From Rhodospirillales bacterium 70-18 (GTDB lineage: Bacteria > Pseudomonadota > Alphaproteobacteria > Acetobacterales > Acetobacteraceae): a stretch of 59,175 nucleotides of DNA. The DNA lies in NCBI GenBank assembly GCA_001899585.1, contig MKWE01000052.1, positions 140,179-199,353 of the forward strand, in the 5' to 3' direction. The notes beneath the pieces are model-generated. The model had not been told where the DNA came from, searched no databases, and saw only the letters and a program-made list of their open reading frames with translations. The position numbers and the translations under genes were made by a program. Below, piece by piece: positions 15,569-25,597 of this stretch; within the stretch, counting starts at the first letter, position 1, and each line of letters starts with the position of its first letter.

Positions 15569-16918
15569 ATGGTCCCCCGTTATACGCGCCCCGAAATGGC
15601 CGCCATCTGGGCGCCGGAAAACCGCTTCCGCATCTGGTTCGAGATCGAGGCGCTGGCCGCCGAGGCGATGGCCAAGCTGGGCGACATTCCGCCCGAGTCG
15701 GCGCGCGCCATCCGCGCCAAGGGCGGCGCCAAGCTGACTGCCATCGGGCCCGCCGACCTGGAGCGCATCGACGCGATCGAGCGCGAGACCCGCCATGACG
15801 TGATCGCCTTCCTGACCTGGCTGGCCGAGGCGATCGGCGAGGACAGCCGGTTCGTGCATCTGGGCATGACCAGCAGCGACGTGCTGGACACCTGCTTCTC
15901 CGTGCAACTCGTCCAGGCCACCGACATCCTGCTGGCCGATGTGGACGCGGTGATGGCGGCGCTGAAGGCCCGCGCCTTCGAGCACAAGCACACCCTGACC
16001 ATCGGGCGCAGCCACGGCATCCATGCCGAACCGACCAGTTTCGGGCTGAAACTGGCCGGCCACTACGCCGAATTCGCCCGCAACCGCGCCCGCCTGGTGG
16101 CCGCGCGGGCCGAGATCGCCACCTGCGCGATCAGCGGCGCGGTCGGCACCTTCGCCCATCTTGACCCGTCGATCGAAGCGCATGTGGCGGAAAAGCTCGG
16201 GCTTTCGGTGGAGCCGGTATCCACCCAGGTGATCCCGCGCGACCGCCATGCCGCGTATTTCTGCGCCCTCGGCGTGGTCGCCACCGGCATCGAGCGGCTG
16301 GCGACCGAGGTGCGGCATCTGCAGCGCAGCGAGGTGCGCGAGGCGGAGGAGTTCTTCCATCCCGGGCAGAAGGGCAGCTCGGCGATGCCGCACAAGCGCA
16401 ACCCGGTGCTGAGCGAGAACCTGACCGGCCTGGCCCGCATCGTGCGCGCCGCCGTCACCCCGGCGCTGGAGAACGTGGCGCTGTGGCACGAGCGCGACAT
16501 CAGCCATTCCAGCGTGGAGCGCGCCATCGCGCCGGACGCCACGGTGACGCTGGATTTCGCCCTGGCCCGGCTGGCCGGGATGATGGAGAAGCTGACCATC
16601 TACCCCGAGCGCATGGAAGCCAACCTGGGCAGCCTGGGCGGGGTGGTGCATTCCGGCGAGGTGCTGCTGGCGCTGGCCCGCGCCGGCATCTTGCGCGAGG
16701 ACGCCTATCGCATCGTCCAGCGCAGCGCCATGGCCACCTGGACCCAGCTTGGCCAGCCCGGCGGGCGCGATTTCCGCGCCAACCTGGAGGCCGACCCCGA
16801 GGTGGCCGGGCGGGTGCCGCCGGCGCTGCTGGATGCCGCGATGGAGTCGCGCCAGCATCTGCGGCAGCTCGATGCCATCTACAGCCGCGTGTTCGGTGAG
16901 CCCGGTCCCGCCGCCTGA
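15569..16918 (+). CDS. purB: adenylosuccinate lyase
   Basis: A 449-residue enzyme of the fumarase/aspartase superfamily that cleaves SAICAR and adenylosuccinate in purine synthesis. The signature [10 protein letters not shown] is at residues 270-279, and the catalytic loop and TSSDVLDT (HLGMTSSDV) and GRSHG(I)HAEP motifs are present. Length is typical for the bacterial 430-460-residue form. Opens the purine block; purC is 142 bases downstream. Confidence 0.96.
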   Translation: MVPRYTRPEMAAIWAPENRFRIWFEIEALAAEAMAKLGDIPPESARAIRAKGGAKLTAIGPADLERIDAIERETRHDVIAFLTWLAEAIGEDSRFVHLGMTSSDVLDTCFSVQLVQATDILLADVDAVMAALKARAFEHKHTLTIGRSHGIHAEPTSFGLKLAGHYAEFARNRARLVAARAEIATCAISGAVGTFAHLDPSIEAHVAEKLGLSVEPVSTQVIPRDRHAAYFCALGVVATGIERLATEVRHLQRSEVREAEEFFHPGQKGSSAMPHKRNPVLSENLTGLARIVRAAVTPALENVALWHERDISHSSVERAIAPDATVTLDFALARLAGMMEKLTIYPERMEANLGSLGGVVHSGEVLLALARAGILREDAYRIVQRSAMATWTQLGQPGGRDFRANLEADPEVAGRVPPALLDAAMESRQHLRQLDAIYSRVFGEPGPAA

Positions 16919-16965
16919 CCTGCCCGCGCCTGACCTGCGCCGCCGCCTGAGTTGCAACCGGGGCG

Positions 16966-16994
16966 TGGCACGCACTCTGCCGCGCTGCTATACC
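16966..16994 (+). promoter_or_regulatory. possible promoter upstream of purC
   Basis: TGGCAC, a 17-base gap and TATACC lie about 70 bases before the purC ATG. The -10 is good and the -35 weak. The purB-purC gap (142 bases) is long enough for a separate promoter. Confidence 0.3.
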
Positions 16995-17060
16995 CTTCGC
17001 GTGTCGCCGGCTTGCGGCGGCGCAGCATGCCGGGGACCCACCCCCCAGAGGAACCGCACC

Positions 17061-17825
17061 ATGGCCCGCCGCCGCCAGCTGTACGAAGGAAAAGCCAAGA
17101 TCTTGTTCGAGGGTCCGGAGCCGGGAACGCTCGTCCAGTATTTCAAGGACGACGCCACCGCCTTCAACGCCCAGAAGAAGGGCGTCATCACCGGCAAGGG
17201 CGTGCTGAACAACCGCATCAGCGAATACCTGATGCTGCGGCTGGCCGAGATCGGCATTCCCACGCACTTCGTGCGCCGTCTCAACATGCGCGAGCAACTC
17301 ATTCGCGAGGTTGAGATCATCCCGATCGAGGTGGTGGTGCGCAACGTCGCCGCCGGCAGCCTGTCCACGCGGCTGGGCATCGCCGAGGGCACCCGGCTGC
17401 CGCGCTCGATCATCGAATATTACTACAAGAACGACGCGCTGGGCGACCCGATGGTGAGCGAGGAGCACATCACCTGCTTCGGCTGGGCGGCCACCCAGGA
17501 CATGGACGATATCGTGGCGTTGACCCTGCGCATCAACGACTTCCTGACCGGGCTGTTCCTGGGCGTCGGCATCACGCTGGTGGACTTCAAGGTGGAGTTC
17601 GGCCGGCTGTGGGAGAACGAGGACATGCGCATCGTCCTCGCCGACGAGATCAGCCCCGATAATTGCCGCCTGTGGGACGCCAAGACCAGCGAGAAGATGG
17701 ACAAGGACCGCTTCCGCCGCGACCTGGGCAAGGTGGAGGAGGCGTATCAGGAAGTGGCGCGCCGCCTCGGCATCCTCCCGGAGGCCGGCGCTCGCGATAT
17801 GAAGGGCCCGGAGGTCATGCAGTGA
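17061..17825 (+). CDS. purC: phosphoribosylaminoimidazole-succinocarboxamide synthase (SAICAR synthetase)
   Basis: A 254-residue ATP-dependent ligase joining CAIR and aspartate. Family segments include [14 protein letters not shown] at the start, [32 protein letters not shown] and LVDFKVEFG, then [14 protein letters not shown]. The ATG is preceded by AGAGGAACCGCACC. The gene ends within a GTGA junction with purS. Confidence 0.97.
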   Translation: MARRRQLYEGKAKILFEGPEPGTLVQYFKDDATAFNAQKKGVITGKGVLNNRISEYLMLRLAEIGIPTHFVRRLNMREQLIREVEIIPIEVVVRNVAAGSLSTRLGIAEGTRLPRSIIEYYYKNDALGDPMVSEEHITCFGWAATQDMDDIVALTLRINDFLTGLFLGVGITLVDFKVEFGRLWENEDMRIVLADEISPDNCRLWDAKTSEKMDKDRFRRDLGKVEEAYQEVARRLGILPEAGARDMKGPEVMQ

Positions 17826-18064
17826 CCAAGGCTGTGGTGACGGTGATGCTCAAGCAGGGCGTGCTGGACCCGCAGGGCAAGGCGATCGGCCACGCCCTGC
17901 ACGGTCTCGGCTTCGAGGGCGTCGGCGAGGTGCGGATGGGCAAGCGGATCGAACTGGAACTGGCCGAGGCCGACCCCGCCAAGGCGCGGGCGCTGGCGGA
18001 GGACATGGCCCGCAAGCTGCTGGCCAACACCGTCATCGAGAGCTTCAAGGTCGAGGTCGCCTGA
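17822..18064 (+). CDS. purS: phosphoribosylformylglycinamidine synthase subunit PurS
   Basis: An 80-residue small subunit that bridges PurQ and PurL in the FGAM synthetase complex. The sequence ([40 protein letters not shown]) is typical. It starts with GTG overlapping the purC stop (GTGA), with GGAGG seven bases upstream inside the purC end. Only one base separates it from purQ. Confidence 0.95.
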   Translation: MTKAVVTVMLKQGVLDPQGKAIGHALHGLGFEGVGEVRMGKRIELELAEADPAKARALAEDMARKLLANTVIESFKVEVA

Positions 18065-18065
18065 C

Positions 18066-18758
18066 ATGAAAGCGGGCATCGTCGTGTTCCCGGGGATCAA
18101 CCGCGAACGCGACATGGCGATCGCGCTGGAGCTTGCCTCCGGCCACAAGCCGCGGATGATCTGGCACAAGGAGACCGATATCGCCGGGCTCGACCTGATC
18201 GTGATCCCCGGCGGCTTCTCCTACGGCGATTACCTGCGCTGCGGCGCCATGGCCGCGCAGTCGCCGGTGATGGCCGCGGTGCGGGCGCATGCCGCGCGCG
18301 GCGGGCATGTGCTGGGCGTGTGCAACGGCTTCCAGATCCTGACCGAAACCGGGCTGCTGCCGGGCGCGCTGCTGCGCAATGCCGGGCTGCGGTTCCTGTC
18401 GATGGACTGCCATCTGCGGGTGGAGCGGGCGGACACCGACTATACCCGCCACTATCAGGCCGGCCAGGTGTTCCGCGCGCCGCTGGCGCATGGCGACGGC
18501 AACTACTTCGCCGACGACGACACGCTCGACCGGCTGGAGGGCGAGGGCCTGGTGATCTTCCGCTACGCCACCCCCGAGGGCGCGATCACCCGCGAGGCCA
18601 ACCTCAACGGCAGCGCGCGCAACATCGCCGGCATCGCCGCCCCCAACCTGCGGGTGCTGGGCCTGATGCCGCACCCCGAGGACCTGGTGGACCCGCTGAT
18701 GGGCGGCACCGACGGCAAGCCGCTGTTCGACGGGCTGGTGGCGGCGCTGGCCGCCTGA
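18066..18758 (+). CDS. purQ: phosphoribosylformylglycinamidine synthase subunit PurQ (glutaminase)
   Basis: A 230-residue class I glutamine amidotransferase that supplies ammonia to PurL. The nucleophile is C86 in GVCNGFQIL, and the triad is completed by H203 and E205 in LMPHPED. The N-terminal strand [15 protein letters not shown] and [17 protein letters not shown] are typical. GAGG 8 bases upstream of the ATG. Downstream, 160 bases with repeats separate it from purL. Confidence 0.97.
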   Translation: MKAGIVVFPGINRERDMAIALELASGHKPRMIWHKETDIAGLDLIVIPGGFSYGDYLRCGAMAAQSPVMAAVRAHAARGGHVLGVCNGFQILTETGLLPGALLRNAGLRFLSMDCHLRVERADTDYTRHYQAGQVFRAPLAHGDGNYFADDDTLDRLEGEGLVIFRYATPEGAITREANLNGSARNIAGIAAPNLRVLGLMPHPEDLVDPLMGGTDGKPLFDGLVAALAA

Positions 18759-18793
18759 CAGTAAGACCTGCCAGTAAGACCTGACAGTAAGAC
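18755..18793 (+). repeat. three tandem 13-bp repeats at the purQ stop
   Basis: Units CTGACAGTAAGAC, CTGCCAGTAAGAC and CTGACAGTAAGAC follow head to tail, beginning inside the purQ stop codon. Function unknown. Confidence 0.85.
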
Positions 18794-18800
18794 AAGACCA

Positions 18801-18876
18801 CATGGAGGCGGGGAGGCGGGGAGAAGAAAGGATGATACACGCTCCGCTTTCTTCTCCCCGCCTCCTCGCCTCCATG
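18801..18876. repeat. 30-bp inverted repeat (long hairpin) between purQ and purL
   Basis: The left arm (18801-18830, CATGGAGGCGGGGAGGCGGGG...) and right arm (18847-18876) pair over 30 bp with one mismatch around a 16-base loop. The right arm and its flank (CCTCCATGTGAA) recur at the left edge of the window (1-41), so it is a dispersed element. In an mRNA spanning purQ-purL it would form a very stable stem ending about 45 bases before the purL ATG. Confidence 0.85.
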
Positions 18877-18920
18877 TGAATCACTTCCCTTTTCTACTTT
18901 TGCCCCCACAAGGAGCAAGC

Positions 18921-21113
18921 ATGGCGCGTGACGTGAACCAGGCATTGGCCCGCGAATTCGGGCTGAGTGCCGACGAATACCAGCGCGTGCTGGACATCAT
19001 GGGCCGCACGCCGTCGCTCACCGAGCTTGGCGTGTTCAGCGTGATGTGGTCGGAGCATTGCTCCTACAAATCCTCGCGGGTGTGGCTCAAGACGCTGCCG
19101 ACCAAGGCGCCCTGGGTGATCCACGGGCCGGGCGAGAATGCCGGCGTGGTGGATATCGGCGAGGGGCTGGCCGCCATCTTCAAGATGGAAAGCCACAACC
19201 ACCCGAGCTTCATCGAGCCCTACCAGGGGGCGGCGACCGGCGTGGGCGGCATATTGCGAGACGTGTTCACCATGGGCGCGCGGCCGGTGGCCAACCTCAA
19301 CGCGCTGCGCTTCGGCGACCCCGCCCTGCCCCGCACCAAGCGGATCGTGGACGGGGTGGTGCGCGGCATCGGCGGCTACGGCAATTGCGTGGGCGTGCCG
19401 ACGGTGGGCGGCGAGATCGACTTCCACCCCGCCTATAACGGCAACCCGCTGGTCAACGCCATGACCGTGGGCATCGCCGACCAGGGCAAGATCTTCCTCT
19501 CCGCCGCCGCCGGCATCGGCAACCCGGTGATCTATGTCGGCAGCAAGACCGGGCGCGACGGCATCCATGGCGCCACCATGGCCAGCGCCGAGTTCGGCGC
19601 CGACTCGGAGGAGAAGCGGCCGACCGTGCAGGTGGGCGACCCGTTCACCGAGAAGCTGCTAATCGAGGCGTGCCTGGAACTGATGGCCACCGACGCGATC
19701 GTGGCGATCCAGGACATGGGCGCGGCCGGGCTGACCAGCTCCTCCGTCGAGATGGCCGGCAAGGGCGGCGTGGGCATTGAGCTGGACCTGGACGCGGTGC
19801 CGCAGCGCGAGACCGCCATGAGCGCCTACGAGATGATGCTGTCGGAAAGCCAGGAGCGCATGCTGATGGTGCTGCGCCCCGACCGGCAGGAGGTGGCGCG
19901 CGCCATCTTCGAGAAGTGGGACCTGGATTTCGCGGTGATCGGCCACCTGACCGACACCGGCCGCATCGTGGTGCGGCACCGCGGCGTGGTGGAGGCCGAC
20001 ATCCCGCTGGACCCGCTGGCCGAGCAGGCGCCGCTGTATCACCGCCCCACCGAGGAGACGCCCCGCCCCGCCCCGCTCGGCCCGGTTGCCGACCCGGGCG
20101 GGCTGGCGGAGGCGCTGATGACCCTGGTCGGCTGCCCCGACCTGTGCTCGCGCGCCTGGGTGTGGGACCAGTACGACAGCACCGTGGGCGGCCAGACGGT
20201 GAAGCGCCCGGGCGCCGCGGATGCCGCCATCGTGCGCCTGGAAGGCCGCAGGCGGGCGCTGGCGCTGACCTCCGACTGCACCCCCCGCTACGTGTTGGCC
20301 GACCCCGAGGCGGGCGGCGCGCAAGCGGTAGCCGAGGCGTGGCGCAACATCACCGCCACCGGCGCGCTTCCGCTGGCGATCACCGACAACATGAACTTCG
20401 CCAACCCCGAAAAGCCGCGCATCATGGGCCAGTTCGCGGCCAGCATCCGCGGCATGGCGGCGGCCTGCGTGGCGCTGGATTTCCCGGTCGTGTCCGGCAA
20501 TGTCAGCCTCTACAACGAGACCGAGGGCAAGCCGATCCTGCCGACTCCGGCGATCGGCGGCCTGGGCGTGCTGGAGGATGCGGCGCAGGCGGTGGGCTAC
20601 GCGCTGGCGCCGGGGCTGGAGCTGGTGCTGCTGGGCGAGACCGCCGGCTGGCTGGGCCAGTCGCTGTGGCTGCGCGAGGTCGCCGGGCGGGAGGAAGGCG
20701 CGCCGCCGCCGGTGGACCTGGCGGCCGAGCGCCGCAACGGCGATTTCGTGCGCGGCCAGATCCTGGCAGGACGGGTGCGCGCCTGCCACGACGTGTCCGA
20801 TGGCGGGCTGCTGGTGGCCCTCGCCGAGATGGCGCTGGCCGGCGATACCGGTGTCTCCCTGCGCCCCGGCCCCGAGGGCGTGGCCCCGCACGCCTTCTGG
20901 TTCGGCGAGGACCAGGCGCGCTATGTGGTGGCGGTGGCCGACGCGGCGGCGCTGCTGGCGGCGGCGGCGGCGGCCGGGGTGCCGGCGCGGCAGGTCGGGC
21001 GCAGCCATGGCGCGGATTTGACACTGCCGGACGGACACACCATGTCACTTGCCAGCGTGCGGGCGATGCACGAACGTTTCTTCCCGGCGTGGATGGGCGT
21101 GGAATCGGCCTGA
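18921..21113 (+). CDS. purL: phosphoribosylformylglycinamidine synthase subunit PurL (small type)
   Basis: A 730-residue FGAM synthetase synthetase subunit, the short form that needs PurS and PurQ. The N-terminal linker/ATPase signatures are visible: [58 protein letters not shown] and [16 protein letters not shown]. The second half contains [11 protein letters not shown] and [15 protein letters not shown]. The start at 18921 follows AAGGAGCAAGC; an earlier in-frame ATG at 18876 lies inside the hairpin element and is rejected. Confidence 0.97.
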   Translation: MARDVNQALAREFGLSADEYQRVLDIMGRTPSLTELGVFSVMWSEHCSYKSSRVWLKTLPTKAPWVIHGPGENAGVVDIGEGLAAIFKMESHNHPSFIEPYQGAATGVGGILRDVFTMGARPVANLNALRFGDPALPRTKRIVDGVVRGIGGYGNCVGVPTVGGEIDFHPAYNGNPLVNAMTVGIADQGKIFLSAAAGIGNPVIYVGSKTGRDGIHGATMASAEFGADSEEKRPTVQVGDPFTEKLLIEACLELMATDAIVAIQDMGAAGLTSSSVEMAGKGGVGIELDLDAVPQRETAMSAYEMMLSESQERMLMVLRPDRQEVARAIFEKWDLDFAVIGHLTDTGRIVVRHRGVVEADIPLDPLAEQAPLYHRPTEETPRPAPLGPVADPGGLAEALMTLVGCPDLCSRAWVWDQYDSTVGGQTVKRPGAADAAIVRLEGRRRALALTSDCTPRYVLADPEAGGAQAVAEAWRNITATGALPLAITDNMNFANPEKPRIMGQFAASIRGMAAACVALDFPVVSGNVSLYNETEGKPILPTPAIGGLGVLEDAAQAVGYALAPGLELVLLGETAGWLGQSLWLREVAGREEGAPPPVDLAAERRNGDFVRGQILAGRVRACHDVSDGGLLVALAEMALAGDTGVSLRPGPEGVAPHAFWFGEDQARYVVAVADAAALLAAAAAAGVPARQVGRSHGADLTLPDGHTMSLASVRAMHERFFPAWMGVESA

Positions 21114-21142
21114 TCTCGCGGCCATTGAAGGAGTACCCCGGC

Positions 21143-21376
21143 ATGGCGATGCCAGCAGGCGAGATAGAGGCGCTCATCAAGGCCGCCTTGCCCGATGCCC
21201 AGGTGACCATCGAGGACCTGGCCGGTGACGGCGACCACTACGCGGCCACCGTGGTCAGCGCCGCCTTCGCCGGCAAATCCCGCGTGCAGCAGCACCAGAT
21301 TGTCTACGCGGCCCTGCGCGGCCGCATGGGGGGCGAGCTGCACGCCCTCGCGCTACAGACCTCCGCCCCTGTGTAA
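21143..21376 (+). CDS. bolA: BolA family protein
   Basis: A 77-residue BolA/IbaG-type protein ([51 protein letters not shown]). The conserved histidine in GDHY and the terminal His of QQHQ are candidate Fe-S ligands shared with a CGFS glutaredoxin. The grx gene follows 13 bases later, the classic BolA-Grx pair in iron-sulfur trafficking. GAAGGAG precedes the ATG. Confidence 0.94.
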   Translation: MAMPAGEIEALIKAALPDAQVTIEDLAGDGDHYAATVVSAAFAGKSRVQQHQIVYAALRGRMGGELHALALQTSAPV

Positions 21377-21389
21377 GGAACTGCGAACC

Positions 21390-21728
21390 ATGACCGGCAC
21401 CGTTACCGAGCGAATCCAGACCGAGATCACCGAGAACCCGGTGATGCTGTACATGAAAGGCACCGCGATGTTCCCGCAATGCGGGTTCTCGGCGCGGGTG
21501 GTGCAGATCCTCACCCACATGGGCGTGCCCTTCAAGACCGCCAACGTGCTGGAAGACCCCGCGCTGCGCGAGGGCATCAAGCAGTTCTCCAACTGGCCGA
21601 CCGTGCCGCAGCTTTATGTGAAGGGCGAGTTCGTCGGCGGCTGCGACATCGTGACCGAGATGTTCCAGTCCGGCGAACTGGCGACGATGCTCACCGAGAA
21701 GGGCGTGCCGCACGAAGCCGCCGCCTGA
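21390..21728 (+). CDS. grxD: monothiol glutaredoxin, Grx4 family (CGFS)
   Basis: A 112-residue monothiol glutaredoxin with the CGFS active site at residues 31-34 ([14 protein letters not shown]), the [19 protein letters not shown] glutathione-binding region and a typical C-terminus. It carries and transfers [2Fe-2S] clusters in complex with BolA. Cytoplasmic. The 3' end is convergent with soxG. Confidence 0.96.
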   Translation: MTGTVTERIQTEITENPVMLYMKGTAMFPQCGFSARVVQILTHMGVPFKTANVLEDPALREGIKQFSNWPTVPQLYVKGEFVGGCDIVTEMFQSGELATMLTEKGVPHEAAA

Positions 21729-21764
21729 TCGCGGATATCGGGGTCGCGGCGATCGAGTGGATAG

Positions 21765-22412
21765 TCAGTCCACCCGGTCGCCGCCCATCTGGTCGCCGCC
21801 CATCTGGTCGCCGCCCATCTGGTCGCCGCCCACCTGATAGCCAATCGGGGCGGCGGCGGCGGCCAGCATGCCGGCCACGGCGCGGGCGTAGCTGCTGGCG
21901 ACGATGATGTCGAAGCCCGGCGCGGCGCCGGTCTGATGGATCACGGCGGCGATCTCGGACAGCGGCGTCACCGCCACCCGGCCCGGGCCGAAGGCGCGCG
22001 GATGCAGGTCCACCCGGCACAGCCGCGCCAGCACCGCGCGGGCGTGGGCGCCCTCCAGGGTGAACACGCAGCGGCCATGGGTCTGCTCCACCACCGCGGC
22101 GGCGGGGCCGCAGGCATCGGCCAGCCGGCGGGCCAGCCCGGCGTCCGGCCCGGCCTGGATCAGCCAGCCGCGCGGCTGGGTCCATAGCGCGGCCATTCTC
22201 TCCCCCTGGGCGGCGTGGCCGGGCGGCGGCAGATCCGGCCCGCCGGCGGCGCGGATGGCGGCCTGAAGCGCGGCGTCGCCATCGCGGCGGGCCAGCACCT
22301 GCACCAGTTCGCAGGCGCGCGTGCCGAGGCGGACCGGCTCGCCGGCGGCGGCGCCGAAGCGGCCGGGCACCAGCGCGCCGGCCAGCCAGGGATGCGGTTC
22401 AGTCGCGGACAC
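21765..22412 (-). CDS. soxG: sarcosine oxidase gamma subunit family protein
   Basis: A 215-residue gamma subunit of heterotetrameric sarcosine oxidase. The fold resembles a GcvT-like half: PVRLGTRACELVQVLARRDGD, GRCVFTLEGAHARAVLARLCRVDLHPRAF and VASSYARAVAGMLAAAAAPIGY. It overlaps the soxA stop. The C-terminus ends in a repeated GGDQM unit (next entry), not part of the family core. Confidence 0.85.
   Translation of the reverse strand: MSATEPHPWLAGALVPGRFGAAAGEPVRLGTRACELVQVLARRDGDAALQAAIRAAGGPDLPPPGHAAQGERMAALWTQPRGWLIQAGPDAGLARRLADACGPAAAVVEQTHGRCVFTLEGAHARAVLARLCRVDLHPRAFGPGRVAVTPLSEIAAVIHQTGAAPGFDIIVASSYARAVAGMLAAAAAPIGYQVGGDQMGGDQMGGDQMGGDRVD
21776..21835 (-). repeat. four tandem 15-bp repeats in the soxG 3' end
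   Basis: Units GGTCGCCGCCCATCT (plus-strand reading) repeat at 21776, 21791, 21806 and 21821, the last with one change. They encode GGDQM repeats at the extreme SoxG C-terminus. Exact 15-base units keep the frame whatever the copy number. Confidence 0.9.
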
Positions 22413-25323
22413 GCTGGTTCTCCGGGTCGAAGAAATGCGGGCTGACCACCTCCACCTCCACCGCCTCGCCCAGCAGCGGGAAGGCGGCGTGCAGCGGCGT
22501 GCCGGCGCGGCCGAGGCCGCCGCGCAGGAAACCGAGGCCGATCCAGCCCTCCAGCGCCACGCCGCGGGTCACGCTGCTGATCCAGCCGAGGCTGTCGCTG
22601 CCGCCGGGCAGCACGAGATGGGCGCCGGCGCGCAGCCGGTCGCTGCGGTGCAGCGGGCGCAGGCCGACCAGGGCGGGGCGGGCGGGGTCAGCCAGGCCCG
22701 GCCGCTGGGCGAGCGCCCGGCCGATATAATCGCCGCGCTTCTTGCACAGCCGCGCCAGCCCGAGATCGGCCGCCGTGGTCTGGCCGTTCAGCTCGGCGCC
22801 GGCGACGTGGCCCTTCTCGATGCGCAGCAGGCCCAGCGCCTCGGTGCCGTAGGGGATGATGCCGAACTCGGCGCCGGCGCGCAGGATGGCCTTCCACACC
22901 GCCTCGGCATGGCCGGCCGGGGTGGCGACCTCGTAGGCGAGCTCGCCTGAGAAGCTGATGCGGAACAGCCGCACCGGGCATATCTCGCCGCGGCCGTCAT
23001 TCAGCACCGCGTCGGCCACCGCCATGAAGGGGAAGGCGTCGTTGGACAGGTCCAGCCCCTCGATCAGCGGCGCCAGCGTCTCGCGGCTGCGCGGGCCGGC
23101 CACCGACATCGCCGCCCACTGGTCGGTGACCGAGGCGAGCGCCACGTCGAGCTCCGGCCAGGCGGTCTGCAGGTGGAATTCCAGGTGGGCCAGCACGGCG
23201 GCGGCGTTGGCGGTGGTGGTGCTGAGCAGGAAGCGGTCCGGGGTGAGGCGGGCGACGGTGCCGTCGTCGAAGGCGATGCCGTCCTCGCGCAGCATCAGGC
23301 CGTAGCGGGCGCGGCCGGGCGGCAGGGTGGAGAGGGTGTTGGCGTAGACACGGTCGAGGAAATCGGCGGCGTCGGCGCCCTGCACGTCGATCTTGCCCAG
23401 GGTGGACACGTCGCAGATGCCCACGTCGCGGCGCACCGCGCGAGCCTCGCGCAGCACGCTGTCCCACACGTCGCCGTCGCTGGCGCCGGGGTAGTAGGCG
23501 GGGCGCAGCCAGTGCCCGGCCTCCACGAACTCGGCGGCGTGGCGCAGGTGCCAGTCGTGCAGCGGCGTGCGGCGCTCGGGGGCGTAGGCGCGGCCGACAT
23601 GGTGGCCGGCGATGGCGCCCCAGGTGACCGGGGTGGCGAAGGGGCGGAAGGTCGGTAGGCCGACGCTCTCCACCGGCACGCCGCGCGCGGCGGCCAGCAC
23701 CGCCGCGCCCACCAGCCCGCCGGTCTTGCCCTGGTCGGTGCCCATGGCGTGGGTGGTGTAGCGCTTGGCGTGCTCGATATGGCCGAAGCCCTCGCGATGG
23801 GCGAGGCGGATGTCGTCGGCGGTCACGTCGTCCTGCAGATCCACGAACGCCTTGCCGCGGCCGCGCACCTCCCAGATCGGCGCCACGGTGGCGTCCTGCG
23901 CCGGGCCGTCGGGCAGCGGGATGCCCCCTCCCCCGGCGCGCGCGCCATCGGCGGCGGCGGCGGCGATGCCGGTGACGCCGGCCGCCGCGCCCACCGAGAG
24001 CTGCGCCTGCACCGGCGCGCCGGGCACATGCGCGGCGAGGCGCTCGTTCCAGTGCAGCGGCGTGCCGGACTGGCTGGCCAGGTGCACCGCCGGATTGATG
24101 CCGCCCGAGATGCACAGCAGGTCGCACGCCAGCAGCGTATCGGTGCCGGTGCCGCCGCGATGGCGCACCCGCACGCCGCGCAGCGTGGCGCCGCCGGCCG
24201 TGCCGCACACCTCGGCGCCGGCCCAGACGGCGATGCCGCGTGCCCGCGCCGCCGCGATGCCGGCCGAATCGGGCCGGGCATCGACCACGCCGGGGACCGC
24301 CAGCCCGGCCGCCTGCAAGGCGAAAACGGCCTCGTAGGCGGCGTCGTTGTTGGCGAACAGCACCGCCCGGCGGCCCGGGCGCACGCCGAAGCGCCGCAGA
24401 TAGGCCAGCGCCGCGCCGGCCAGCATCACCCCCGGGCGGTCGTTGCCGGGGAAGGCGATCAGCCGCTCATGCGCGCCGGTGGCCAGCACCACGCGGCCGG
24501 CGCGGATGGTCCAGTAGCGCTGGCGCGGCGTGTGCGGCGGCGGCTCGGCCAGGTGGTCGGCCAGCCGCTCCACCGCGCCCAGCACGTTGGCGTCATAATA
24601 GCCGAACACGGTGGTGCGCGGCAGCAGCGTCACCTCCGGCATCGTCGCCAGCGCCGCCAGGGTCTCGGCGCGCCACGCCTCCTGCGCCGGCTCCAGCAGC
24701 AGGCCGCCGCCGAACAGGAAATCCTGCTCGCACAGCATCACCCGCGCCCCGGCCGCCCCGGCGGCGCGGGCGGCGGCCAGGCCGGCGGGCCCGCCGCCCA
24801 CCACCAGCACGTCGCAATGCACGTGCATCGCCTCGTAGTGATCCGGGTCGGGCGCGGTGGCGGGGCGGCCCAGCCCGGCGGCGGCGCGGATGCGCGGCTC
24901 GTACACCCGCTCCCAGAACGAGGCCGGCCACATGAAGGTCTTGTAGTAGAACCCGGCCGAGAGCACCGGGCCGAGCAGCCCGACCAGGCTCATCAGGTCC
25001 CAGCGCAGGGAGGGAAAGCGGTTCTGGCTGGCCGCTTCCAGCCCGGCATGCAGCTCGATCGCCGTCATGCGGGTGTTCGGCTCGCGCCGCGCGCCGGTGC
25101 GCAGCTCGGCCAGGGCGTTCGGCTCCTCCACCCCGGCGCTGAAGATGCCGCGCGGGCGGTGCAGCTTGAAGCTGCGGCCGACCAGCCGCACCCCGTTGGC
25201 CAGCAGGGCGGAGGCCAGGGTGTCGCCGGGATGGCCCTGCAGGGCGCGGCCGTCGAAGCGGAACTCCAGCGTGGCGGCGCGGTCGACATGGCCGCCGGCG
25301 GCGGTGCGGAAGGGCTGGCTCAT
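22399..25323 (-). CDS. soxA: sarcosine oxidase alpha subunit
   Basis: A 974-residue alpha subunit. Residues 1-100 are a 2Fe-2S-like ferredoxin fold lacking the cluster cysteines (FDGRALQGHPGDTLASALLANGV, LVGRSFKLHRPRGIFSAG), as usual for SoxA. The NAD+-binding Rossmann segment is CDVLVVGGGPAGLAAARAA near residue 170, with a second dinucleotide site (RRAVLFANNDAAYEAVFAL). The last 400 residues are a GcvT/aminomethyltransferase-like folate domain (CDVSTLGKIDVQGADAADFL, GLLRIEKGHVAGAELNGQTTAADLGL). The start ATG overlaps the soxD stop (ATGA). Confidence 0.96.
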   Translation of the reverse strand: MSQPFRTAAGGHVDRAATLEFRFDGRALQGHPGDTLASALLANGVRLVGRSFKLHRPRGIFSAGVEEPNALAELRTGARREPNTRMTAIELHAGLEAASQNRFPSLRWDLMSLVGLLGPVLSAGFYYKTFMWPASFWERVYEPRIRAAAGLGRPATAPDPDHYEAMHVHCDVLVVGGGPAGLAAARAAGAAGARVMLCEQDFLFGGGLLLEPAQEAWRAETLAALATMPEVTLLPRTTVFGYYDANVLGAVERLADHLAEPPPHTPRQRYWTIRAGRVVLATGAHERLIAFPGNDRPGVMLAGAALAYLRRFGVRPGRRAVLFANNDAAYEAVFALQAAGLAVPGVVDARPDSAGIAAARARGIAVWAGAEVCGTAGGATLRGVRVRHRGGTGTDTLLACDLLCISGGINPAVHLASQSGTPLHWNERLAAHVPGAPVQAQLSVGAAAGVTGIAAAAADGARAGGGGIPLPDGPAQDATVAPIWEVRGRGKAFVDLQDDVTADDIRLAHREGFGHIEHAKRYTTHAMGTDQGKTGGLVGAAVLAAARGVPVESVGLPTFRPFATPVTWGAIAGHHVGRAYAPERRTPLHDWHLRHAAEFVEAGHWLRPAYYPGASDGDVWDSVLREARAVRRDVGICDVSTLGKIDVQGADAADFLDRVYANTLSTLPPGRARYGLMLREDGIAFDDGTVARLTPDRFLLSTTTANAAAVLAHLEFHLQTAWPELDVALASVTDQWAAMSVAGPRSRETLAPLIEGLDLSNDAFPFMAVADAVLNDGRGEICPVRLFRISFSGELAYEVATPAGHAEAVWKAILRAGAEFGIIPYGTEALGLLRIEKGHVAGAELNGQTTAADLGLARLCKKRGDYIGRALAQRPGLADPARPALVGLRPLHRSDRLRAGAHLVLPGGSDSLGWISSVTRGVALEGWIGLGFLRGGLGRAGTPLHAAFPLLGEAVEVEVVSPHFFDPENQRVRD

Positions 25324-25586
25324 GCGGATGGCGGCTCCGGCCGGTCGGCGGGCAGGCCGACGGCGCGGACCTCGTGGGTGGCGGTGTGGCGCAGCACCTT
25401 CAGCACGGCGCGGCAGCCGCCGGTATGGTGCCACCATTCCAGGTGCCAGCCGCGCGGGTTGGCGCGGGCGTAGACATAGTCGTGGAACCCGGCCTCCTCG
25501 GCCGGCCGATGCACGGTGGCATCGCCGCGATAGGCGAACTCGGCCTCGTCGCGCGGGCCGCAATAGGGGCAGGCGATCTGGATCAT
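25320..25586 (-). CDS. soxD: sarcosine oxidase delta subunit
   Basis: An 88-residue zinc protein of heterotetrameric sarcosine oxidase. MIQIACPYCGPRDEAEFAYRGD contains the CPYCG knuckle, and later a His (EWWHHTGGC) and Cys supply the remaining Zn ligands. Position between soxB and soxA is the family standard. The ATG is at 25586; 11 bases separate it from soxB. Confidence 0.93.
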   Translation of the reverse strand: MIQIACPYCGPRDEAEFAYRGDATVHRPAEEAGFHDYVYARANPRGWHLEWWHHTGGCRAVLKVLRHTATHEVRAVGLPADRPEPPSA

Positions 25587-25597
25587 CCGGCCGCTCC

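Noticed and set aside
16966-16980. Sigma-54-like TGGCACG-N4-CTGC before purC (GG-N10-GC)
   Set aside because: Only one mismatch-tolerant hit, no enhancer-binding protein site or biological reason; the same bases also read as a sigma-70 candidate. Likely coincidence.
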